NCBI GenBank assembly: GCA_017849335.1
Contig: JAFIHP010000100.1
Coordinates: 1-6,904 of the forward strand
Reading direction: 5' to 3'
Length of the DNA: 6,904 nucleotides
Source: Actinomycetales bacterium
GTDB lineage: Bacteria > Actinomycetota > Actinomycetes > S36-B12
Shown here in pieces: positions 1-5,623 of this stretch (its first letter is position 1; each line of letters begins with the position of its first letter). A program made the translations under genes and the position numbers. The notes beneath the pieces were generated by a model that saw only the letters and a list, made by a program, of their open reading frames with translations, did no database searches and was not told where the DNA came from.

Positions 1-1049
1 GAAAGACGACGACGCCGGAGTTCGGACTGCTGGCCTACACCGAGAGCGACATCGGCCCGTACGCCCGCACGCCGTGGGATCTCGCCCGCGGCGCCGGCGG
101 CTCGAGCGGCGGAGCGGCCGCCGCTGTTGCCGCCGGTCTGGCCCCGGTCGCGCACGGGTCCGACGGCGGTGGCTCGATCCGGATCCCGGCCAGCTCGTGC
201 GGCCTGGTCGGCGTGAAGCCCTCGCGCGGGCTGGTGCCGAACGGACCACTGCCGGAACATCCCAGCCGCCTGGGCGTGCACGGCGTCCTGGCTCGGACCG
301 TCGCCGACGCCGCGGCGCTCCTCGGGGTCCTCGCCGGCCGCGACCGCCAGTACCTGGACGAGATCTTCGCCGGTCGCCACGGGGACCCCGACGCGCTGCG
401 GCCCTCCCACCCGCTCGTGGTCGGTCGGTACCGGACGCCCGTCATCACGGAGACCGGGCTGGACGACGAGGTCCATGCGGCCTACGAGGAGGCGGGCGAC
501 CTCCTGGCGTCGCTGGGGCACCGCATCGTCGAGGTCGACGTGCCGATGCCACGACACGCCGTCCCGCACTTCGAGGACGTCTGGGCGTCCATCGCCGCGG
601 GAATCCCGCTCTCCGCGCAGCAGGAGGCCGACGTCCGCCCCCTGACGCGTTGGTTGCGCGAGCGGGGTCGGTCGTTGTCGGCCGAGCAGGTCGCGAGGGC
701 CCTCGACGAGATGGCGCGCTACGGGAGGCAGGCGCTGGCGGCGACCGCGCACGTCGACGTCGTCCTGACACCGACGCTCGCCCGGGTGCCGGCCCGGGTC
801 GGCAGCATCCGCGACGACGACGACCCCGCAGCGGACTTCGAGGAGCAGAAGCGGTTCACGCCCTACACCTCTCCGTACAACATCACCGGGCAGCCGGCCG
901 CTAGTCTGCCGCTGCACTGGACGTCTGCCGGCCTGCCCGTCGGTGTGCAGCTCGTCGGACGCCCGATGCGAGAAACCACACTGCTGGGCCTGGCCGCGCA
1001 CGTCGAGCGTGAGCGACCGTGGGCCCACCGGCACCCGGAGGTCTGGTGA
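1..1049 (+). CDS. Amidase-signature family hydrolase, C-terminal part (5' end off window)
   Basis: Partial gene; the frame is open from base 3 to the TGA at 1047-1049, giving 348 visible residues. Amidase-signature enzymes hydrolyse carboxamide bonds with a Ser-cisSer-Lys triad in the cytoplasm. The fragment opens just inside the signature (TTTPEFG, then GGSSGG at residues 32-37 and DGGGSIRIPAS at 54-64). By family geometry S34 is the cis-Ser and S58, 24 residues on, is the nucleophile. The catalytic Lys lies upstream, outside the window. The C-terminal hallmark NITGQPA (293-299) followed by GLPVGVQLVGR is present, so the domain ends normally. The DGGGSIR version of the nucleophile loop is, as I recall, common in actinobacterial amidases and in 6-aminohexanoate cyclic dimer hydrolase (NylA) relatives. 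It argues against GatA, which usually has DTGGSIR. Substrate cannot be told. The stop overlaps the malQ start, suggesting co-translation. Confidence 0.93.
   Translation, partial: KTTTPEFGLLAYTESDIGPYARTPWDLARGAGGSSGGAAAAVAAGLAPVAHGSDGGGSIRIPASSCGLVGVKPSRGLVPNGPLPEHPSRLGVHGVLARTVADAAALLGVLAGRDRQYLDEIFAGRHGDPDALRPSHPLVVGRYRTPVITETGLDDEVHAAYEEAGDLLASLGHRIVEVDVPMPRHAVPHFEDVWASIAAGIPLSAQQEADVRPLTRWLRERGRSLSAEQVARALDEMARYGRQALAATAHVDVVLTPTLARVPARVGSIRDDDDPAADFEEQKRFTPYTSPYNITGQPAASLPLHWTSAGLPVGVQLVGRPMRETTLLGLAAHVERERPWAHRHPEVW
1037..1042 (+). promoter_or_regulatory. Ribosome binding site for malQ
   Basis: GGAGGT sits inside the last codons of the amidase gene, three bases before a GTG at 1046. 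This decides the malQ start. An in-frame upstream ATG-class start at 1019 would add nine residues (through PAPGGL) but has no such site in front of it. The GTG is fused to the amidase stop as GTGA, the usual layout for translational coupling. Confidence 0.65.
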
Positions 1050-3199
1050 GCACCGCGGACTCGCACGTTCCCGATGACCTGGCGCGACTGGCGGACGCCT
1101 ACGGCGTCGCCACGCAGTACTGGGACCAGGCCGGTGCCCTGGTGCACGTGAGCCCGGAGACGGTCGCCGCGGTCCTGGCAGCCCTCGGCCTGGACGTCAC
1201 CACGGCCGAGTCGATCGCGGACGCGCTGGAGGAGAAGCGGCTTCGCGACTGGCGTCGCATGCTCCCGCCGGTCTACGTGATGCGGGCAGGCGCTGACCAG
1301 CGGCTGTGGGTGCACGTGCCCGACGGCCGTCCCGCGGCGGCGTGGGTGCTGACCGAGGACGGCGATCGGATCGACCTGGCTCAGATCGACCACTGGGTCG
1401 AGCCGGTGGAGGTCGACGGCGTCCTCGTCGGCGAGACGTCCTTCCGCTTGCCGGCGGACCTGCCGCTGGGCTGGCACGTCGTCCATGCGGAGTCCGACGC
1501 GCGGCGCGCGACCGCCCCGCTCGTGGTCGCGCCGCGCAGCCTCGACCCGGATGCCATCACCGGAGACCGGCAGTGGGGCCTGATGACGCAGCTGTACGCG
1601 ATGCGGTCCCGGGGATCGTGGGGACTCGGCGACCTGCACGACCTGGCGACCGTCGCCCGGTGGAGCGGCAGCGAGCTCGGTGCCGGTTTCGTGCTCATCA
1701 ACCCGCTGCACGCGGCGTCGCCGGTCCCCCCGATGGCGCCGTCGCCGTACCTGCCGGTGACGCGTCGCTTCGCCAATCCGATCTACCTGCGGGTGGAGGA
1801 CGTCCCCGAGTACGCCAGCCTCTCGCCCGCCGTCGCGGCCCGGGTCGACGAGCTCGCGGCACAGCTTCGCCGCCTCAACGCGACCACCGACCTGCTCGAC
1901 CGGGACGCGGTCTGGGCGGCCAAGCGCGTCGCACTCGAGGCGATCCACCGCGCCGGGCTCGACCGTGCGCGCGCCGACGCCTACCTGGCCTTCCGGGAGG
2001 GGGAGGGCGACGGGCTCCGCGACTTCGCCACGTGGTGCGCCATCGGCGACGTGCACGGCGCTCCCGCGGACTGGCCCGCGGACCTGGGCCGCCCGGACAG
2101 CCCCGCCGTCGAGGCGTTCCGCGCCGAGCACGCCGAGCTCGTCGACTTCCACATGTGGCTGCAGTGGCTGCTCGACGAGCAGCTGGCCCGGACCCAGGCG
2201 GTCGCGCGCGAGGCGGGGATGGCGATCGGCGTCATGCACGACCTGGCGGTCGGCGTCCATCCGGAGGGCGCGGACGCGTGGGCGTTGCAGGACGTGCTCG
2301 CGTCCGGGATCGGCGTCGGTGCGCCGCCGGACATGTACAACCAGATGGGCCAGAACTGGTCGCAGCCGCCGTGGCGGCCCGACGCCCTGGCAGAGGCGGC
2401 GTTCGCGCCCTACCGGGACATGCTCCGCACTGTCCTCGCGCACGCGGGCGGCCTGCGGATCGACCACGTGCTCGGGCTGTTCCGACTGTGGTGGGTGCCG
2501 GACGGCATGCCCGCGTACGCCGGCACGTTCGTGCGCTACGACTTCGAGGCGATGCTGGCGATCCTCATGCTCGAGGCGCACCGTGCCGGCGCTCTCGTAG
2601 TGGGCGAGGACCTCGGGACGGTCGAGCCCTGGGTGGCGCAGGCTCTCGCGGACCGCGGCATCCTCGGCACCAGCATCTTGTGGTTCGAGGCGGAGAACGG
2701 ACAGCTGCGCGACCCGCTGGCCTGGCGAGGAGAGGTGCTGGCGAGCGTCACGGTGCACGACCTGCCGCCCACGGCCGGGTACCTGCGGGACGAGCACGTG
2801 CGGATCCGCGCCGAGCTGGGCCTGCTGACGACCCCGGAGGCCGTCGAGCGGGCCAACGCGGCCAACGAGCGGGCCGCCTGGGCCGATCTCCTGGTCGAGC
2901 ACGGATGGCTCGCCCCGGACGTCGACCTGTCGACCGACGCGGGTCTGGAGGCGCTGGAGGTGGCCCTGCACCGGGCGGTCGGCGCCTCGCCGGCGCGGCT
3001 CGTCGGGATCGGAGTGCCCGACGTCGTGGGCGACCGGAGGGCGCAGAACCAGCCTGGAACCGACCAGGAGTACCCGAACTGGCGGGTGCCGCTGACCGAC
3101 GCCGATGGCACGCCCGTCCTGGTCGAGGACCTCGTCGACGGCCCGGATCTGCTGAGCCCGCTGGTCGCGGCGGTCCGCCCGGCGCCGACGGTAGGGTGA
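1046..3199 (+). CDS. malQ: 4-alpha-glucanotransferase (amylomaltase, GH77)
   Basis: Transfers alpha-1,4-glucan segments between maltodextrins and to glucose; cytoplasmic, in maltose and glycogen metabolism. It is 717 residues from the GTG at 1046, close to E. coli MalQ (about 694). Residues 1 to about 170 form the extra N-terminal domain of the long MalQ type. The GH77 barrel starts near Q176 (QWGLMTQLYAMRS, then GSWGLGD), with SPYLPV at 233 and the family stretch MYNQMGQNWSQPPWRP. Catalytic residues by family comparison are nucleophile D473 (LRIDHVLG), acid/base E521 (VGEDLG) and transition-state Asp D572 (VHDLPP). The tail has NQPGT at 668-672 and EYPNWRVPL, also typical. All key residues are intact. 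No other maltose genes are visible; it lies between an amidase and a probable respiratory gene, so it is likely expressed as part of a mixed operon. The start codon is the main uncertainty. Confidence 0.96.
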   Translation: MSTADSHVPDDLARLADAYGVATQYWDQAGALVHVSPETVAAVLAALGLDVTTAESIADALEEKRLRDWRRMLPPVYVMRAGADQRLWVHVPDGRPAAAWVLTEDGDRIDLAQIDHWVEPVEVDGVLVGETSFRLPADLPLGWHVVHAESDARRATAPLVVAPRSLDPDAITGDRQWGLMTQLYAMRSRGSWGLGDLHDLATVARWSGSELGAGFVLINPLHAASPVPPMAPSPYLPVTRRFANPIYLRVEDVPEYASLSPAVAARVDELAAQLRRLNATTDLLDRDAVWAAKRVALEAIHRAGLDRARADAYLAFREGEGDGLRDFATWCAIGDVHGAPADWPADLGRPDSPAVEAFRAEHAELVDFHMWLQWLLDEQLARTQAVAREAGMAIGVMHDLAVGVHPEGADAWALQDVLASGIGVGAPPDMYNQMGQNWSQPPWRPDALAEAAFAPYRDMLRTVLAHAGGLRIDHVLGLFRLWWVPDGMPAYAGTFVRYDFEAMLAILMLEAHRAGALVVGEDLGTVEPWVAQALADRGILGTSILWFEAENGQLRDPLAWRGEVLASVTVHDLPPTAGYLRDEHVRIRAELGLLTTPEAVERANAANERAAWADLLVEHGWLAPDVDLSTDAGLEALEVALHRAVGASPARLVGIGVPDVVGDRRAQNQPGTDQEYPNWRVPLTDADGTPVLVEDLVDGPDLLSPLVAAVRPAPTVG

Positions 3200-3203
3200 G
3201 CGC

Positions 3204-3437
3204 GTGAATCCCGTCGAGGCCCTGGGCCTGTTCATCGGCATCCCGTTGGCACTGGCGGCCGTGATCGCCGTGGCGGTCGGCGCGTCGTCCTGGACGCGGT
3301 CGGGCCGGGTCACGGGCGACTACGACAGCGGCCCGTTCATGGTCCTCAGCAGCGCTCCGCTGCCCGATCCGTCGATCGTCGTCGACGAGTCATCGATCAA
3401 CCCGGTCGCAGGAGGTGGCGTCAGTGCCCGTTGGTGA
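3204..3437 (+). CDS. ctaJ: Small single-pass membrane protein, probable aa3-type cytochrome oxidase subunit CtaJ
   Basis: A 77-residue protein starting at GTG 3204, four bases after malQ. AGGG at 3193-3196 lies seven bases upstream as a modest ribosome binding site. One hydrophobic helix covers residues 6-27, including GIPLAL. A hydrophilic tail follows, with YDSGPFMVLSSAPLP and a terminal GGGVSARW (70-77). From memory, mycobacterial CtaJ is about this size, has a GxPL-containing N-terminal helix and ends in GGG-A/V-S-x-x-W. It is encoded beside a DUF5130 gene and was found as a small extra subunit in cryo-EM structures of the bcc-aa3 supercomplex. The gene order here fits. The role is therefore inferred: stabilising the terminal oxidase in the cytoplasmic membrane. 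Its last 14 bases overlap the next gene, so the two are probably co-translated. If the CtaJ match is wrong, it remains a conserved-looking short membrane protein. Confidence 0.6.
   Translation: MNPVEALGLFIGIPLALAAVIAVAVGASSWTRSGRVTGDYDSGPFMVLSSAPLPDPSIVVDESSINPVAGGGVSARW
3410..3416 (+). promoter_or_regulatory. Ribosome binding site deciding the DUF5130 start
   Basis: AGGAGGT is a near-perfect Shine-Dalgarno sequence seven bases before the GTG at 3424. A possible upstream GTG at 3415 overlaps this site itself and so cannot use it. The start at 3424 is therefore preferred. The site lies within the 3' end of the ctaJ reading frame. Confidence 0.75.
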
Positions 3438-3843
3438 CAGCTTCGTTCTGCCGGGTGCCGAGGCCGGCCCGCTGTCGGCTGGACAGCGGACCGAACTGAC
3501 CCGCCTGGTCGAGCAGGCCCGGCAGATCTGCGGCTACGCGTTCGCGATCTGGATCGGTCCGCTGGCCGAGGGTCACGACAGCGCCGTGGCGCAGCACGCG
3601 GGCCTGCCGTACGCCTCCAGCTCGATCCTGGTCGCGGTCGACCCGGCCGCTCATCGCATCGAGATCGTCACCGGCACGACCGTCGCGCGCGTGCTCGACG
3701 ATCGCACCTGCGAGTTCGCCGCCTTGGCGATGAAGTCGTGCTTCGTCGCCAACGACCTCGTCGGCGGTATCCGCGAGGGCGTGACCTTGCTCGCCGAGCA
3801 CTCCCGGCACCCGCGCGTGCTGCACCTCGACAGCCCTTCCTGA
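3424..3843 (+). CDS. DUF5130 / TPM-domain-like protein
   Basis: A 139-residue protein with no signal peptide and no membrane helix, so predicted cytoplasmic. The N-terminal third has LSAGQRTELTRLVEQA, a likely amphipathic helix, then YAFAIWIG (38-45). The core SSILVAVDPAAHRIEIVTG (66-84), followed by a helix and G-G-x-R-E-G near the end, follows the TPM fold pattern: a beta strand, a short turn, a strand ending in G, then helices. Actinobacterial proteins of this type are called DUF5130. The biochemical function is unknown to me. The gene overlaps ctaJ by 14 bases in another frame, and I recall the same pairing in mycobacteria next to pepN. A role linked to the cytochrome oxidase or its assembly is an inference from that neighbour. 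An in-frame start at 3415 would add three residues. The long hairpin region begins eight bases after its stop. Confidence 0.8.
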   Translation: MPVGDSFVLPGAEAGPLSAGQRTELTRLVEQARQICGYAFAIWIGPLAEGHDSAVAQHAGLPYASSSILVAVDPAAHRIEIVTGTTVARVLDDRTCEFAALAMKSCFVANDLVGGIREGVTLLAEHSRHPRVLHLDSPS

Positions 3844-3850
3844 CCCGGTA

Positions 3851-3942
3851 GCCCGCCTCCCTCTTCGTTGAGCGGCGGGTCGTGGCTGGATATTTCGGAC
3901 AGAACTGAACCACCACTCGCCGCTCGATGAGGGGGTGCGGGT
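3851..3942 (+). repeat. Long imperfect inverted repeat / hairpin, candidate terminator between DUF5130 and sulfatase genes
   Basis: The arms 3851-3885 and 3910-3942 fold on each other around a 24-base loop (3886-3909). I paired it by eye. The inner stem 3870-3885 with 3910-3925 has 15 of 16 positions paired, with one C-C mismatch at 3881/3914. The middle stem 3860-3869 with 3926-3935 has 10 of 10 paired, four of them G-U. A small internal loop follows, and then an outer stem 3851-3856 with 3937-3942 has six pairs. The total is 31 pairs, six of them G-U, which form only in RNA of the + strand. The loop is AT-richer than its surroundings. There is no clear T-run after it, so it is not a textbook intrinsic terminator, but actinobacterial terminators often lack one. 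A smaller alternative hairpin (CCCGCC 3852-3857 with GGCGGG 3874-3879) competes with the long fold. Confidence 0.7.
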
Positions 3943-3945
3943 CGT

Positions 3946-3956
3946 TCGGCTGCCGA
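3946..3956 (+). promoter_or_regulatory. Small palindrome just upstream of the sulfatase -10, candidate operator
   Basis: TCGGC-T-GCCGA is a perfect 5-bp-arm inverted repeat with a one-base centre. It lies between the end of the long hairpin and the TATAGT element, in the spacer of the putative promoter, where a repressor would block RNA polymerase. Palindromes this short are frequent by chance in DNA of this composition, so the call is tentative. Confidence 0.25.
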
Positions 3957-3960
3957 TTTG

Positions 3961-3973
3961 TATAGTGAACCTA
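3961..3973 (+). promoter_or_regulatory. Leaderless-type promoter (-10 TATAGT) for the sulfatase gene
   Basis: TATAGT at 3961-3966 matches the actinobacterial -10 consensus TANNNT, standing out in GC-rich DNA. Six bases separate it from the A of ATG at 3973, so the expected first transcribed base is the start codon itself. No Shine-Dalgarno sequence precedes the ATG, as expected for a leaderless message. No good TTGACA-like -35 is visible at 16-18 bp upstream (about 3937-3944), which is common in actinobacterial promoters. Confidence 0.6.
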
Positions 3974-5619
3974 TGGAGAAAGTAGGTAAAGCGGGCAGGC
4001 GGGTGTCGCGGGCAGGGATCGCCGCGGTGGCCCTCGGCGTGTTCGCGGCGTCCACGCTCACGATCGCCGTCGCCGCCACGCGGTCGGCGGCCGCCTCCTC
4101 CGTCGCCGCCTCGCCGGCCGCGGGCGACGGCGCCGCGTCGGCAGCACCGTCGACGACGTCGGCGCCCGTCACGACAACGCCCGCGGTGGCCAGCCGAGCC
4201 CCACAGATCACCAACGTCGTCTTCGTGCTCGCCGACGACCTCGACTGGCAGGCGTTCGACCAGGTCCCTCGGCTGCGCGCGCTGAAGAAGCAGGCCGTCA
4301 CCATGAACGACTTCGTCGTGACGGAGTCGTTGTGCTGCCCGTCGCGATCGTCGATCCTGACGTCTCAGTACGTGCACAGCCATGGCGTCCTCTCGAACGT
4401 CGCGCCCTCGATCGACCCGACCGTGGCCGACAGCTTGCGGGCCAACGGGCAGGCCGACGCCCTCGTCGCGTCGGGCGGCTGGCAGGCCTTCGCGCAGAAC
4501 GGCCACGAGCAGAACTGCCTGCCCACGTGGCTCCACGCGGCCGGCGTGCGTACCGGGTTCCTCGGCAAGTACCTCAACGGCTACGGCAGCACCGACCCGC
4601 TCGCCGTTCCGCCCGGGTGGGACGAGTGGTTCGTTCCCGTCACCACCCAGCAGATGTACCGCGGGTACGGCTACACGGCCAACGACAACGGATCGCTTCG
4701 CTCGTACCCGGCGAAGACCCGTGACTTCCTCCCGGACGTCCTCACGCGCAAGGCGGTCCAGTTCATCCGCACCAGCACCGGTCCGTTCTACCTGCAGGTC
4801 AACCCGACGCAGCCTCATGCGCCGTACCCGATCGCCAAGCGGCACGAGAACGACCCGGTGCGCTCGACGATCCCGCGCACGGCGAACTTCAACCGCGTCG
4901 GCACGGACGCCCCGCCGTGGCGCTCGGCCAAGAAGAAGATCACCGGTGAGCGCCTGGCGAAGTACACCCGGATCTGGCGCGAGCGCGTCCGTTCGGCGCA
5001 GTCCGTGGCGGACACGGTCGAGGCCATCCGGGCCGAGCTGCGTCGTTCAGGGAAGGAGTCGTCGACTCTCCTCGTCGTGGGCTCGGACAACGGCTTCCAC
5101 ATCGGAAACCATCGGCTGAGCCCGGGCAAGCGCACGCCCTACCGCGAGGACACCGTCGTGCCGTACCTGTTCAGCGGCCCGGGCCTGCACGCGGGGACGA
5201 CGAACGACGCGGTCGCCTCGACGATCGACCTCGGTCCGACGTTCGCCGAGCTGCTCGGCGCGGCCACGCCGTCGACCGTCGAAGGGCGTTCGCTCGTCGG
5301 GCTGCTGACGACCGGCGACCAGACCGGCTGGCGCAGTGGCATCCTCACCGAGAGCCTCGGCGACACCGTGCTCGGCGACCCGGACTACACGGCGTTCCGG
5401 CCGCCGAAGTTCCACGCCCTGCGCACGAAGCAGTGGCTGTACGTCGAGTACGAGACGGGAGCACGCGAGCTGTTCGACCTCGCACGCGACCGGGCCGAGA
5501 CCCACAACGTGGTCGACTCGACGCCCGCGGGGACCGTCGACGCCCTGGCGGCCCAGCTGCACGGTCTTTCCGCATGCTCCGGCGCCCAATGCCGGGTCGC
5601 CGACGGCGGCGCCGCCTGA
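3973..5619 (+). CDS. Exported formylglycine-dependent sulfatase (N-acetylglucosamine-6-sulfatase-like)
   Basis: Hydrolyses sulfate esters outside the membrane; the substrate is unknown, although the sequence resembles GlcNAc-6-sulfatase-like enzymes. It is 548 residues from ATG 3973, chosen because it sits at the predicted transcript start; an in-frame TTG at 3958 is the alternative. The N-terminus has basic residues with R9-R10, a hydrophobic stretch 14-35 and no lipobox Cys, giving a Sec or weak Tat signal or an anchor. An Ala/Ser/Thr-rich linker follows to about residue 75. The sulfatase domain has metal ligands D88-D89 (LADDLDW), the C-C-P-S-R signature with C121 as the formylglycine residue, a PHAPY motif with H282, GSDNGFH with D372-N373, and K386 in GKRTPY. 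The tail Cys pair (ACSGAQC) fits extracellular relatives. Oddities: the signature ends LTS instead of LTG (S131), and residues about 143-167 look like an insertion. No sulfatase-maturing enzyme gene is in view. It stops four bases from the convergent pepN end. Confidence 0.92.
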   Translation: MEKVGKAGRRVSRAGIAAVALGVFAASTLTIAVAATRSAAASSVAASPAAGDGAASAAPSTTSAPVTTTPAVASRAPQITNVVFVLADDLDWQAFDQVPRLRALKKQAVTMNDFVVTESLCCPSRSSILTSQYVHSHGVLSNVAPSIDPTVADSLRANGQADALVASGGWQAFAQNGHEQNCLPTWLHAAGVRTGFLGKYLNGYGSTDPLAVPPGWDEWFVPVTTQQMYRGYGYTANDNGSLRSYPAKTRDFLPDVLTRKAVQFIRTSTGPFYLQVNPTQPHAPYPIAKRHENDPVRSTIPRTANFNRVGTDAPPWRSAKKKITGERLAKYTRIWRERVRSAQSVADTVEAIRAELRRSGKESSTLLVVGSDNGFHIGNHRLSPGKRTPYREDTVVPYLFSGPGLHAGTTNDAVASTIDLGPTFAELLGAATPSTVEGRSLVGLLTTGDQTGWRSGILTESLGDTVLGDPDYTAFRPPKFHALRTKQWLYVEYETGARELFDLARDRAETHNVVDSTPAGTVDALAAQLHGLSACSGAQCRVADGGAA

Positions 5620-5623
5620 CGGG

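Noticed and set aside
1306..3207. 633-codon + strand frame overlapping malQ
   Set aside because: Arg/Gly/Ala/Pro-rich shadow translation with no domain pattern; malQ explains the whole interval.
863..3313. 816-codon open frame on the - strand opposite malQ
   Set aside because: It mirrors a gene with intact GH77 motifs, its translation is Arg/Gly/Val/His-rich without recognisable motifs, and such antisense frames are expected where third positions are nearly all G/C.
3886..3909. Hairpin loop containing TTC...GAA half-sites as a regulator box
   Set aside because: Only the outer bases are symmetric (TTCnG...CnGAA); the inner bases do not match, so it is too weak to call.
3958..3972. TTG at 3958 as sulfatase start
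   Set aside because: It would place the -10 element inside the gene and has no ribosome binding site; the ATG at 3973 matches leaderless geometry.
3421..4845. 474-codon - strand frame across the intergenic gap
   Set aside because: It runs antisense to DUF5130 and the sulfatase, is Arg/Gly-rich in low-complexity fashion, and crosses the hairpin and promoter; no motif supports it.
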